A DNA stretch of 42,884 bases. Origin: Chlamydia trachomatis (GTDB lineage: Bacteria > Chlamydiota > Chlamydiia > Chlamydiales > 2-12-FULL-49-11). The stretch covers positions 1-42,884 of the forward strand of contig CAMAXK010000011.1 in NCBI GenBank assembly GCA_945862365.1. The letters are read 5' to 3'. The notes beneath the pieces were generated by a model that saw only the letters and a program-made list of their open reading frames with translations, had not been told where the DNA came from and did not search any database. This document shows positions 17,153-25,977 of this stretch, piece after piece. Both the position numbers and the translations under genes were made by a program. Each line of letters starts with the position of its first letter. The stretch's first letter is position 1.

Positions 17153-17340
17153 GCAAGCAAAGCTTGCTAGAGAACACAAAGCTCACAAAGAAATACATTA
17201 AATTCATTCAGAACCCCTTGCAATAATAAAGTATTTTTCTGCCCCTGTTAATATGGATAAAAAAATGTAAGGATTAAAAATTGAAACATCGTCCCTTTTT
17301 CCCTCTGTGAGCTTTGTGTTCTCTAGCAAGCTTTGCTTGC
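17153..17340. repeat. long-hairpin repeat relative between rmuC and the SH3b gene
   Basis: The left arm 17153-17190 and right arm 17303-17340 are reverse complements over 38 nt with one difference, around a 112-nt loop. The inner arm (ACACAAAGCTCACAAAGAAA) and core pieces (GCAATAATAAAGTATTTTTCTG, ATATGGATAAAA) match the copies at 4161 and 4441; the outer arm (CAAGCAAAGCTTGCTAGAG) is different. Like those copies it sits between convergent genes. The surrounding gap 17047-17476 has no gene; only an extra partial motif (AACACAAAGATTCAAAG, from about 17069) and the terminator at 17417 were seen. Confidence 0.8.
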
Positions 17341-17416
17341 GGGTGGTTTAAAATCTGTAATATAGGTTTAAGTTGATTCAGGCGGTTTAGATTGCGTAAA
17401 AGTAGTTTGTTAAGAT

Positions 17417-17449
17417 AAAAAAAAGCTGAAGAGGTGATCTTCAGCTTTT
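17417..17449 (-). terminator. rho-independent terminator of the SH3b gene
   Basis: AAAAGCTGAAG (17421-17431) and CTTCAGCTTTT (17439-17449) form a perfect 11-bp stem with a 7-nt loop. On the minus strand it is followed by a run of U (A-tract 17417-17424 on plus), 27 bp after the stop of the SH3b gene. Confidence 0.9.
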
Positions 17450-17476
17450 GATAGGGAATGATTTTTTACTTAGAGG

Positions 17477-18685
17477 TTATTCTACATCCATTACAAAGTA
17501 GGCTGGGAATGCAAAGTTGTTGTTTGGTCTTTCACTTACAACTAGTGTTACATATTGCCCAACATGGTTATGAAGATCTACCATTGTGCTGTATAGATAA
17601 GCGCGAGGGAAATCTCTATCACGGATGACATAGCTTCCTGGCTTATTTTTTACAGGATCGTTGTAGGCTTCTACAATACCTGAAATTCTTGTACTCTTAA
17701 ATTTTTGTTGCTCATAGAAATCTGCCATAGTTTTATTCATATGAGATCTTGCCCATGTATTAAATAAAGCTGCTTCAACACCTTCCCAAAGCTTTGTTCT
17801 ATCTTTAGCAGTAAGTGCTGTTTGTCCACCAAGCATGACAGCATTGTCTGTACCTGAATGGATGTTTTTACTTAAAATTAGCGCCTTATTTTCAAGGTAA
17901 GAAAGTTTCTTTTGAAGATAATCTTCTTGAAGTTTTCCAAGACTCTCTTTAACAGCGGTCACAGATTTTGTAAATTCAGAGTAATCTTCAATGATTTCTG
18001 AATAACTAGATGTGATTTTTGGAAAATTGATTTCGTCAAATGGTTTTAACATTTCAGATTGAGCAAATAAATTTGCTGATTCAATAAGTGAAGTAAGATT
18101 GGCCATTTTCTGATCATGGATTTCTTTCTCTTCTGGACCACCCACTTTTTCTAGATATTCTTTAGCGATGTAAAAATGAACATTTGATGGGGGACTAAAT
18201 TCAATCCATTTATGATTTTTCTCGCTAATTTTACCATTTACAGGATCACCTGAACTTAGGTATCCAACAACTGGTGCAGTAAGTTCTGGGTGCAGGCGAA
18301 TATTGATACCATTGCCTTCGGCAACTCCATCTAATACAAAACTTCTAAAAACATACACTTTCATTGAGCTTGGAGCTTCAACTACGTAAAAATCCTTTTT
18401 CTCACCTACAACAACAAGAAGTTCATTTTTATCCACCTGATTAATGATTGGTGATTCCACATCTGCATGTAGACGAAGTCTTACGTCATTTCCAAGCACT
18501 TTTCCTGTAAATGCTCTAAAATCTTTAAATTCTTCTTTTTTAGGTGCTGCATGCTTTTGTGCAACGCTCGTACTTTGTTTTTGCACAAGCTTTGTCTCTT
18601 TTGCAATACCAATATGCCCATCGTGAGCAGAAAGGTTTAAAGATGCAAGCATTGTAAGCGCTATAGTAATTTTTGTTCCTAACAT
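17477..18685 (-). CDS. exported protein with two bacterial SH3 domains
   Basis: 402 residues from the ATG at 18685, which has GGGAGGG upstream; the open frame extends 32 codons further but without a ribosome site. A signal peptide (MLGTKITIALTMLASLNLSA, ending before HDGH) implies secretion to the periplasm. Two consecutive SH3b domains follow, at about 58-112 (NDVRLRLHADVESPIINQV) and 115-175 (GINIRLHPELTAPVVGYL). Such domains often bind cell-wall peptides. The rest is helical (about 180-300) and ends in a beta-rich segment with no recognised catalytic residues. A role in envelope or residual peptidoglycan organisation is inference. The perfect terminator downstream makes it the end of a transcription unit. 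Confidence 0.8.
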   Translation of the reverse strand: MLGTKITIALTMLASLNLSAHDGHIGIAKETKLVQKQSTSVAQKHAAPKKEEFKDFRAFTGKVLGNDVRLRLHADVESPIINQVDKNELLVVVGEKKDFYVVEAPSSMKVYVFRSFVLDGVAEGNGINIRLHPELTAPVVGYLSSGDPVNGKISEKNHKWIEFSPPSNVHFYIAKEYLEKVGGPEEKEIHDQKMANLTSLIESANLFAQSEMLKPFDEINFPKITSSYSEIIEDYSEFTKSVTAVKESLGKLQEDYLQKKLSYLENKALILSKNIHSGTDNAVMLGGQTALTAKDRTKLWEGVEAALFNTWARSHMNKTMADFYEQQKFKSTRISGIVEAYNDPVKNKPGSYVIRDRDFPRAYLYSTMVDLHNHVGQYVTLVVSERPNNNFAFPAYFVMDVE

Positions 18686-18805
18686 GTTAGTTTTTTCCCT
18701 CCCTATCAAGGATCTAATCAATTGTAAAATGCAGAATACACCGCAAATTTTTATTGTAGAATAAAGAATTTTTCCATGCAAGTAAAAGATGTTTAATTAA
18801 AGCGC

Positions 18806-19486
18806 TTAACTTTTTAAAACAGCAAGAATATGTTCGCAGTTATTTTTTCCGCAGGTACATCCAATTGGATCACCAAGATATACAGAATATTTTTCTGTTT
18901 TATCCAATGGGTTTAAGACATCATAAAGCTTATCATTTTTTTGTACAATATCCCACTCTCTAAAGGTTAACTCCTCTTTGCTCACCTCTTCAAAATCTGC
19001 ACTTCCTAAATTGCTATCAATTGATTTTATTCCATGAATAGCTTTTGCAATTTGACAATAGGGACAATTACAGTTTGGTTCACCTTCAGGAATATTAAAA
19101 GTTTCAGCATCTACACCAATTGCTTTTCCCATTTCAGCAATTTTTGATAATATTCCAAAAGGAAGGGAGGGGCCGTCACTTTGACTTGGATCATGCTGCA
19201 TCATCCCTGTAAAGTTTTCCATTCCAGATAAAACAATCCCACCTTTGCCCAGATTTAGGGAGAATGGATCTTGTATTAGATTTGCATGAGGTAAGTCCAT
19301 AGACTTTACATGGTAATCAAAGATTGTTTCCATTAAGTCAGCTGAAAGATTTGGGAGGGTGACTTTTGTACCATTGTGAAGGATGATTTCTAAGACGTGC
19401 TCTTCATTCATCCGAAGGGAGGCCACATTATCCCAAGAGGTTGAAATGTATGGGGGAATAGATAAGATTCGTTCGTTGATTTTCAT
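18806..19486 (-). CDS. SWIM-type zinc-binding hypothetical protein
   Basis: 226 residues, intracellular, no signal peptide. The C-terminus has a SWIM-like zinc motif C-x-C-x4-C-x-H (GCTCGKNNCEHILAVL), a fold tied to DNA or protein binding. A second cysteine cluster, NCNCPYCQ, lies near residues 138-145. The N-terminal half (HVLEIILHNGTKVTLPNLS) looks like a small beta-rich domain. I do not recognise a named family. The start has an excellent AAGGAG six bases upstream. It lies 120 bp upstream of the SH3b gene and may be transcribed with it. Zinc binding is inferred from spacing only. Confidence 0.75.
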   Translation of the reverse strand: MKINERILSIPPYISTSWDNVASLRMNEEHVLEIILHNGTKVTLPNLSADLMETIFDYHVKSMDLPHANLIQDPFSLNLGKGGIVLSGMENFTGMMQHDPSQSDGPSLPFGILSKIAEMGKAIGVDAETFNIPEGEPNCNCPYCQIAKAIHGIKSIDSNLGSADFEEVSKEELTFREWDIVQKNDKLYDVLNPLDKTEKYSVYLGDPIGCTCGKNNCEHILAVLKS

Positions 19487-19597
19487 AGGATCTCCTTATT
19501 ATACTATTACCCTTAGTATAACCAAAAAGGGTAGAGAAGTCAACTCAAATTTAGCACTTAAGACTGCAGTCTGCTTAATTTTTTCGTAAGTATCTGA

Positions 19598-20821
19598 TTA
19601 TCTTTGATATATGTCAACATCAAACACTTTAGCAGAGGCAAGGATATGGTCGAATAAATCACTCTGAATGCTTTCATAACGGACTAATTGCGTAACATTT
19701 GTAAACACATAAATCTCTAAGGGGAGGCCAAGCTCATCTGGATCTAGGTAGCGTATAAGAGAGATTCTCTCCTTATGAAGGTGGGGGTGATTTCTTACGT
19801 AGTTACGTAAATAGGCCCTAAATAATGCAGTATTTGTTAAGCGCTGCTCATTGACAGCATCGGTAATATCAAAATCTTCCAATTCATTAGTAAGAACATC
19901 TAGCTTATCTTGTCTTTCTTTAATGTATTCTTTGAGAAGTTCGATTTTGCTTAATTTTGCAAAAAGAACATCGTCGCAAAATTTAATCGAGTCCATGTCT
20001 ATATTAAAGGAACGTTTAATCCTTCTTGAACCAGATTCTTCCATTCCGCGCCAGTTGGTTACACCTTCGGTAAGTAAAGAGGCAGTAGGTACGGTTGTGA
20101 TGGTTTTGTCAAAATTTTGAATTTTCACTGTATTAAGCGAGATTTCAATCACATCCCCATCTGCGCCATATTTTGGCATTACAATCCAATCTCCCTCTCT
20201 AACCATGTCATAAGAGGCAAGTTGTACACTTGCTACAAAACCTAAAATGGTGTCTTTAAACACAAAAGAGTAAACAGCAACTAACGCACCAAGACCTGTA
20301 AAAAGCACTAAAGGAGACTTATTAAGAACAACAGAAACTGCTACGATAATAGCTATAATGTAGATCAATATCCGAATAATCTGCAAATAGCTTTTAATGG
20401 AGCGTCTTTTACTTCCTTTTTGATACTTATAAACGGTTTCTGTGATGGAAACAATTGAGTTAAAAACTAGTACACAAGCAATTAGAATGTATAAAAGCAT
20501 AGCAGCTTCTATGAATCTTATAATTGTTGTGTCTATAGACAAAGAGGGGCTGTTTAAAAACGAAATGGTTCTGTAGATGATAATTGCAGGAACTAAGTGA
20601 GAAAATCTATGCACTAACCTGCTTTCACTGATTGATTTTGCAATATAGGTGGATTTTTTCTCTAGGTATTTATTTAACTGCTTGCTTAGGTAAATCTTAA
20701 ATAAAATATGGGCTAAGTAAGCTAGTAAAAATACAAGGACTAGGGATATCACGAAAGTATAGATATCATTGTAAGGTTTACCTATTCCCCACCTATTCAA
20801 AAGATTAGATATAAATTTCAT
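19598..20821 (-). CDS. MscS-family mechanosensitive channel (YbdG-like)
   Basis: 407 residues with about five transmembrane segments (roughly 22-45, 72-92, 97-122, 146-166, 170-200) and then the MscS cytoplasmic beta domain (GDVIEISLNTVKIQNFDKTITTVPTASLL). The pore-lining helix preceding it is GLGALVAVYSFVFKDTILGFVAS. The insertion after EGVTNWRGMEESGSRRIKRSFNI and the overall length resemble YbdG/MscM rather than short MscS. It would release solutes during hypo-osmotic shock, relevant for a bacterium that alternates between host and outside. The gene is monocistronic, divergent from phoH with 219 bp between starts. Confidence 0.88.
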   Translation of the reverse strand: MKFISNLLNRWGIGKPYNDIYTFVISLVLVFLLAYLAHILFKIYLSKQLNKYLEKKSTYIAKSISESRLVHRFSHLVPAIIIYRTISFLNSPSLSIDTTIIRFIEAAMLLYILIACVLVFNSIVSITETVYKYQKGSKRRSIKSYLQIIRILIYIIAIIVAVSVVLNKSPLVLFTGLGALVAVYSFVFKDTILGFVASVQLASYDMVREGDWIVMPKYGADGDVIEISLNTVKIQNFDKTITTVPTASLLTEGVTNWRGMEESGSRRIKRSFNIDMDSIKFCDDVLFAKLSKIELLKEYIKERQDKLDVLTNELEDFDITDAVNEQRLTNTALFRAYLRNYVRNHPHLHKERISLIRYLDPDELGLPLEIYVFTNVTQLVRYESIQSDLFDHILASAKVFDVDIYQR

Positions 20822-21040
20822 TGTTTTTATCCTATTTTATACTCATTTTGCATCGTCTTAACAAGATAGTCAATTACTTTTCGAAAAATAAAAAAAGCAT
20901 TGCCAAGGATTTTAAAAAAGAGCATAACCAGAATTTAGAAATAACAAAAACCTGAGAGCTTTTTCTGCTAAACTTCCAATATTATTTCTTTTTTCAGCAA
21001 ATTATAAATCCTTTTAATAAACTTAACCCTTGGAGTTTTA

Positions 21041-22348
21041 ATGGTTAAAAAGTCTTGTCTTTTAGATGCAAGTGTTTTATTGCACGATCCTTCTGCGTTT
21101 CATCACTATATGATGCACGATATTGTATTACCTAGTGTGGTACTTGAAGAATTGGATAGAAAAAAATCGATGCATGGAGAGATTGGTAAAAACGCACGTT
21201 CTGCAATGAAATTTATTGATACTGTGGCAAGACAGGGGGATATTCAAAAGGGTGTAGAGTTTGAAAATGGGGGCTCATTTAAAATCATACTAGAACAAGA
21301 TCAAGACGCAACCAATGAAGCGTTAATGGGTCTTGCTCCTGATAGAACGCGTCATCGTCTTTTATCAAGTGCTTATCAATTAATGGAAGATGGTCATGAT
21401 TTAATGCTTGTTTCAAAAGATCCAGTAACAAAAATTATCGCCGAAACAATTGGGGTAAATACAGAAAGTTTTAATGGATCTCAAGAGACTTATGATAATC
21501 TCTACAAGGGAATTTTTCATATAGATGTACCTAAAGATCTTATAGATACTTTCTACAAAGAGGGGGAAATTGCAATACCAGATGGGGAATATTTCCCTAA
21601 CTCCTATTTAGTGTTAAAAGGGGAGGAAAATTCTTCAGCCGTTGTTAAGGTTAATGCTAAAGAAAATAAGCTAGAGCCTTTACTTAAAGGTAGACAAAAT
21701 GTGTGGGGGGTAAAGCCAAGAAATGTGGAGCAAAAATGTGCTCTAGATTTACTTTTACGCGACGGGGTAAAGCTTGTATCCCTTATTGGAAATGCAGGAA
21801 CTGGTAAAACGTTACTTGCCCTTGCTGCCGGTTTACAGAAGGTCTTTGATGATAATGTGTACAGTAGAATTATCATTGCAAGATCCATTATGCCGCTTGG
21901 TAAAGATATTGGATTTTTACCTGGATCTAAAGAGGAAAAATTACAATCGTGGCTTGCACCATTTTTTGACAACTTAGACTATATCTGCGAATCAGGTGGA
22001 GAAGATGGTCAAGAGACTAAAAAATGGATCTTAGAAAGTGATAAATTTCAGGTGGAGGCAATCACTTATATGAGAGGAAGATCCTTCAGTAATTGCTATA
22101 TTATCATAGATGAGGCACAAAACTTAACTCCGCATGAGCTAAAGACCCTTATCTCAAGGGTGGGGGAGAATACCAAAATTGTTATTCTTGGAGATCCTAC
22201 TCAAATTGATAACCCATATCTTGATAGAGATTCAAATGGCCTTGTCTATACGGTTGGAAAAATGAAGAGATATGATCTATTTGGATCTATCTATTTTCAG
22301 CATACCGAAAGATCAAAACTTGCAGCATTAGCAGCTAAGGTTTTATAA
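21041..22348 (+). CDS. PIN-PhoH fusion ATPase (PhoH2 type)
   Basis: 435 residues in two parts. An N-terminal PIN RNase-like domain (about 1-135) has acidic residues Asp9 (LLDAS), Glu36/Glu37 (VLEELDRKK) and further aspartates. A C-terminal PhoH ATPase has Walker A GNAGTGKT at 250-257 and Walker B IIDEAQN with Asp357-Glu358, followed by ILGDPTQID. PhoH2 proteins are reported to be RNA helicase/RNases. The start ATG has CTTGGAG upstream. Its 3' end overlaps the end of the convergent symporter gene by 14 bp. Confidence 0.92.
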   Translation: MVKKSCLLDASVLLHDPSAFHHYMMHDIVLPSVVLEELDRKKSMHGEIGKNARSAMKFIDTVARQGDIQKGVEFENGGSFKIILEQDQDATNEALMGLAPDRTRHRLLSSAYQLMEDGHDLMLVSKDPVTKIIAETIGVNTESFNGSQETYDNLYKGIFHIDVPKDLIDTFYKEGEIAIPDGEYFPNSYLVLKGEENSSAVVKVNAKENKLEPLLKGRQNVWGVKPRNVEQKCALDLLLRDGVKLVSLIGNAGTGKTLLALAAGLQKVFDDNVYSRIIIARSIMPLGKDIGFLPGSKEEKLQSWLAPFFDNLDYICESGGEDGQETKKWILESDKFQVEAITYMRGRSFSNCYIIIDEAQNLTPHELKTLISRVGENTKIVILGDPTQIDNPYLDRDSNGLVYTVGKMKRYDLFGSIYFQHTERSKLAALAAKVL

Positions 22349-23723
22349 ATCTAAGGGAAAAAAGTCTAATTGCAAGTACGCTTAGTAGAAACGATGGTAC
22401 CATCGATGGAATTTCAAAGGGTAGGGGAAGTAAAGGCCAAATGGCTGCACTTGTGCAGCCTGTGATAAGTCCTGCAATAACTCCTGCCCTTGTTGTTGAT
22501 TTACTATAAAGGGAGAAAAGGACAACAGGACCAAAAGAGGCACCAAGACCAAACCAAGCATAACTTACAAGTGACATGATCGATCCTTTGGAGGTAAGTG
22601 CTATAGAGCAGGAAATAAAAGCTACAATAAATATAGAAACTCTTGTTACAAGAACAAGTTCATTGGAAGAGGCATTTTTCCTACAAATCTTTTTGTATAA
22701 ATCTTCTGCAAGAGAGGTGGCAACCACTAAAATTTGAGAGTCCATACAGGTGATGGTAGCTCCAAGAATTGCACATAAAATGAATGTCGATAAAAATGCA
22801 GGATACATCGAAGTTGTCATTGAGATGAAGATAAACTCTGGATTGATCGATCCTTTTTGATATAAGACAGAACCGATTAAGCCAATAACTGTTGCTGCAA
22901 TAAGTGCTATCCCTTGCCAGGAAATCCCCACCCATTTTGCCTTTGACATCTCCTTTACATCAGATATACCCATAAACTTTGTTAAAATATGAGGAAGGCC
23001 AAAATAGGGAAGACCCCAAGAAAGCATTTCAATCATTGAGTAAAAAATGCCATGTCCCTTACTCGATCCAGCAAGTACAGAAGGGGCCATGATATCGCTA
23101 AACGATACACCTAATAGGAAAAAGGCGGATAAAGGAACAAGAAGGATGGCAATAAGAAGAAATATACCCTGAAAACAATCAGTCCAAGCAAGGGTTACAT
23201 ATCCACCGATAAACAGATAAGGAATGATGATAATGACCCCTAGAATAACCCCTATAGCATAAGGTATTGCAAATACAGTATTTAATAAAAGCCCAAGACC
23301 GACAAGGCCGCCGGCAACGTAAACGGTGAAAAAGATAAGACATACTAAAGAGGAAATGATTCTTATCGAGCCAGAGGTATCAGAAAAACGGCTCTCAAAA
23401 AAGGAAGATAGGGTAAAACTGTTATATTTTTCTGTTTCAACACGCAGTTTTGGAGCAATAAACTGCCAATTTAAAAACATGAAAATGCATAACCCAAAAC
23501 CAATTGCCATTCCCGAGACCCCGGATAGATATATTGCGGCAGGGTAGGCGAGAAATAGCCAGCTGCTCATATCACTTGCATGAGCTGCAAAAGCTGTAAA
23601 ATAAAAATTCATTTTCCGAGAGCCGAGCATGAAATCATCAGATGTCTGCCCCTTACGGTAGGAAGCAATGCCAATAAAGACTAGGATTGCTAGGTAGAGT
23701 AAAAAAGCTGAAAGCACTTGCAT
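22335..23723 (-). CDS. putP: sodium/solute symporter, PutP-like SSS family
   Basis: A 462-residue integral membrane protein with the many hydrophobic segments expected for the SSS family (usually 13). Family marks include TSDDFMLGSRKMNFYFTAFAAHASDMSSWLFL near the N-terminus and the GGYVTLAWTDCFQGIFLL segment. This pattern is nearest the Na+/proline symporter PutP, so the substrate is probably proline or a related amino acid, but substrate cannot be read from sequence. It lies downstream of rlmB on the same strand with an 84-bp gap, so co-transcription is possible. The stop lies inside the last codons of the PhoH gene. Confidence 0.85.
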   Translation of the reverse strand: MQVLSAFLLYLAILVFIGIASYRKGQTSDDFMLGSRKMNFYFTAFAAHASDMSSWLFLAYPAAIYLSGVSGMAIGFGLCIFMFLNWQFIAPKLRVETEKYNSFTLSSFFESRFSDTSGSIRIISSLVCLIFFTVYVAGGLVGLGLLLNTVFAIPYAIGVILGVIIIIPYLFIGGYVTLAWTDCFQGIFLLIAILLVPLSAFFLLGVSFSDIMAPSVLAGSSKGHGIFYSMIEMLSWGLPYFGLPHILTKFMGISDVKEMSKAKWVGISWQGIALIAATVIGLIGSVLYQKGSINPEFIFISMTTSMYPAFLSTFILCAILGATITCMDSQILVVATSLAEDLYKKICRKNASSNELVLVTRVSIFIVAFISCSIALTSKGSIMSLVSYAWFGLGASFGPVVLFSLYSKSTTRAGVIAGLITGCTSAAIWPLLPLPFEIPSMVPSFLLSVLAIRLFSLRFIKP

Positions 23724-23807
23724 AGTTATCCTTAATAGAAACAGCCGCCATTTTAGCAGAAAATTCTATAATCTCAAAGTTAAAACTTTTTCAGCTTGAA
23801 AACGGTT

Positions 23808-24530
23808 TTACTTTTGAAAATGACTTAAAAAGACAGCTGATGCTTGAGAGACGTTTAAGGAATCTATCTGACCCATCATAGGGATGTAGACATGAAAATC
23901 TGCATTTTTTGAAACAATTTTTTGTACCCCTTTCCCTTCGGATCCAAGAATAAGCAAGGTCTTTTCAGGAAACTCGAATTTTGTAAGAGGTACAGCTTTA
24001 TTGCTAATTTCTGCAGATACAGACCAAAATCCGTTTTTCTGAAATTTTTCAATTGTTGTGGAAAGGTTGGACACCTCTGCAATAGGAACGATCTCAGATG
24101 CTCCAACACTTGTCTTAGTAACAGTTGGGGTAATGCTACAACCCTTGTTCTTGGAATAAATAACCCCATCAACACCAAAACACTCACAAGCCCGCAGTAT
24201 TGCGCCTACATTTTGTGGATCAAAAATCGAATCAAGCATCACCACAAGACTTCGCTTTTTCTCTTTTGAAAACTCTATGATATCTTCAATATGAACCGGA
24301 TCGCGCTTGGTAACCTCTGCTACATAACCTTGGTGAGAGGTGGAATCGCAAAGTTCATCTAATGCCTTAGTTCGTTTTTCAAAAACCGGAACTCTTAACC
24401 TCTTAAGCTCCAATATGAGCGGATCATCAGCTTTATGATCGGTTGTTATTGATAAAATTCTTTCAGGAGAGAGCTTAAGTACCTCTTGAATACAATTTCT
24501 ACCTATAATATAATTTTTATTTCTAGACAT
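23808..24530 (-). CDS. rlmB: TrmH/SpoU-family RNA 2'-O-methyltransferase (RlmB-like)
   Basis: 240 residues from the ATG at 24530, matching the RlmB family length (E. coli 243). The frame stays open to 24638, and Met codons at 24551 and 24638 would add 7 or 36 residues without homologous sequence. An N-terminal substrate-binding domain (IIGRNCIQEVL) precedes the knotted SPOUT domain with motif 1 DPQNVGAILRACECFG (Asn107, Arg113), motif 2 LGSEGKG (195-201) and motif 3 IPMMGQIDSLNVSQA. RlmB methylates a 23S rRNA guanosine (G2251 in E. coli); other TrmH members use tRNA, so the exact target is inferred. No clear ribosome site. Only 19 bp separate its start from the divergent SGNH gene. Confidence 0.85.
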   Translation of the reverse strand: MSRNKNYIIGRNCIQEVLKLSPERILSITTDHKADDPLILELKRLRVPVFEKRTKALDELCDSTSHQGYVAEVTKRDPVHIEDIIEFSKEKKRSLVVMLDSIFDPQNVGAILRACECFGVDGVIYSKNKGCSITPTVTKTSVGASEIVPIAEVSNLSTTIEKFQKNGFWSVSAEISNKAVPLTKFEFPEKTLLILGSEGKGVQKIVSKNADFHVYIPMMGQIDSLNVSQASAVFLSHFQK

Positions 24531-24549
24531 ATATGGCAAGGAATATAGC

Positions 24550-25299
24550 ATGAAACTCTTTTGCTCTCTACTAGTTTTTTTCAAAGCCTTAATACCTGAT
24601 ATGTTGAGCGCCGAACCTTGGCCTTTTGCTAAAATCAATTCAACTGGTGAGTCTCATAGTTTTCATTTATTTTCATTAAATGATTCTGACCTTAAGAATA
24701 CTAATAGCTCAACGGAAATAATTTATTTTAGAAATGGTATTAATTATATAGTCCCAGTTCATAAACGCTGGTTAGGATCTAGGCTTATGTATACGTTAGG
24801 AAAAAGAGGTTGTGAAGAGAAATATTTTGAGGGTTTAAACCCAGGTGAATTTTTGGTATTTTCTAGCGGAACGAATGATGTTTTTTATAAGCGACATCTT
24901 TATAAGCAAATAATAAATGGGGGTGATTTGTCAGAGATTACCTTTAAGATGGTAGTTAACTATCTTAAATGGATTAAAACTATAGAAGAAAAATACAGAA
25001 TTATTCCAATTATTTTGAGTGTTATTCCCCCTGTATTTGATCCGAACATCGATAGAGATTCCGTATGTACACCAAATGATGACAGGGTAATATATTCTAA
25101 ATTTATAAATTCAGAGTTGAAAAAACAGACTAAAATGAGCCAATATATCTATTTTGATTTAAATGAATTTTATTCCAATAAATACGGTTTTCTTAAAGAT
25201 GAATATGTATCTGATGGGATACACATCAATCCAAAAGATAGTGAATATTTTAGACAAAAATTATGTGATTTAATTTGGGATTATGAGATGTCAAAATAA
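24550..25299 (+). CDS. SGNH-hydrolase-like protein 1, with signal-like N-terminus
   Basis: 249 residues, paralogous to the next gene. SGNH/GDSL blocks can be read: block I as GESH (Asp replaced by Glu, Ser kept), block III as GTND with the usual Asn, and block V as SDGIHIN with the Asp-x-x-His pair. These would form an oxyanion hole and Ser-Asp-His triad of an esterase or acyltransferase. The N-terminal MKLFCSLLVFFKALIPDMLS looks like a signal peptide, absent from the paralogue; Met18 at 24601 is an alternative start. The stop lies 8 bp before the second copy, so they form an operon. Family members of this type often modify glycans; substrate unknown. Confidence 0.7.
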   Translation: MKLFCSLLVFFKALIPDMLSAEPWPFAKINSTGESHSFHLFSLNDSDLKNTNSSTEIIYFRNGINYIVPVHKRWLGSRLMYTLGKRGCEEKYFEGLNPGEFLVFSSGTNDVFYKRHLYKQIINGGDLSEITFKMVVNYLKWIKTIEEKYRIIPIILSVIPPVFDPNIDRDSVCTPNDDRVIYSKFINSELKKQTKMSQYIYFDLNEFYSNKYGFLKDEYVSDGIHINPKDSEYFRQKLCDLIWDYEMSK

Positions 25300-25307
25300 A
25301 GGGGTAA

Positions 25308-25952
25308 ATGATGAAGGTGCATAGTATAGGGGATAGTCATTGTGCCTTTTCTTTTAGAGATATCGAAGAAGGGTATATTTTATATTTCAGAGGTGAAGAT
25401 ATTCTGAAAGTTCCTTTTGAGATTCATTATCTTGGTTCTAAAACTATGTACTCTTTTGGGAAAAAGGGGGTAGCGGAAGAAAATTATCACGGAATAGGGG
25501 TGGGGGAGTACCTTGTCTTTTGTTTTGGTGAAATTGATGTTAGGTGTCATATTTACAATCAAATAGATTTACATCATCGAAAATTAGAGGAAGTGATTAC
25601 ATCTCTTATTGATGCCTATATTTCAAGAATAAAAGAAATTGAAGCTAAATATAAGATTCATCCGGTGATTTTTGGGATTACGCCACCTGTTAGGGAGTTA
25701 ACCGTAGAAGGATATCCATCGGTGGGCCCTTATCAGGAGAGGGTAAAGTACACAAAGCTTTTAAATGCTTCCTTAAAAAAAGCGGCATCTGGTCATGGAA
25801 TTTTGTATTTTGATGTGTTTGATGAATATGCTTTAAAAGACGGCAGTCTGAATATGAAATATTCAGACGGCATCATGCATATAAGTCAAGAGTATAACCG
25901 ACCGGTAAAAAACAAGCTGTGTGATTTAATTTCTAATTCAAGAAAGTCATAA
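25308..25952 (+). CDS. SGNH-hydrolase-like protein 2
   Basis: 214 residues beginning MMKVHSIGDSHCAFSF, preceded by AGGGG. Block I is intact GDSH. In block III the conserved Asn is missing (GEIDV where copy 1 has GTNDV), and block V is SDGIMHIS, with one residue extra between Asp and His. The central parts YLGSKTMYSFGKKG, GEYLVFCFG and IFGITPPV align with copy 1. No signal peptide, so it is probably cytoplasmic. It may be an active enzyme with a modified oxyanion hole, or a partner that has lost activity. It converges on the DEAD-box gene with a 24-bp palindrome between and over the ends. Confidence 0.7.
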   Translation: MMKVHSIGDSHCAFSFRDIEEGYILYFRGEDILKVPFEIHYLGSKTMYSFGKKGVAEENYHGIGVGEYLVFCFGEIDVRCHIYNQIDLHHRKLEEVITSLIDAYISRIKEIEAKYKIHPVIFGITPPVRELTVEGYPSVGPYQERVKYTKLLNASLKKAASGHGILYFDVFDEYALKDGSLNMKYSDGIMHISQEYNRPVKNKLCDLISNSRKS

Positions 25953-25953
25953 C

Positions 25954-25977
25954 AGCTTATTAACCGGTTGGTAAGCT
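25954..25977. terminator. near-perfect 24-bp palindrome between convergent genes
   Basis: AGCTTATTAACC is complementary to GGTTGGTAAGCT with two G-T pairs, over the 23-bp gap between the SGNH pair and the DEAD-box gene and the latter's stop codon. It might act as a weak bidirectional terminator, but there is no loop and no T-run. Confidence 0.3.
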
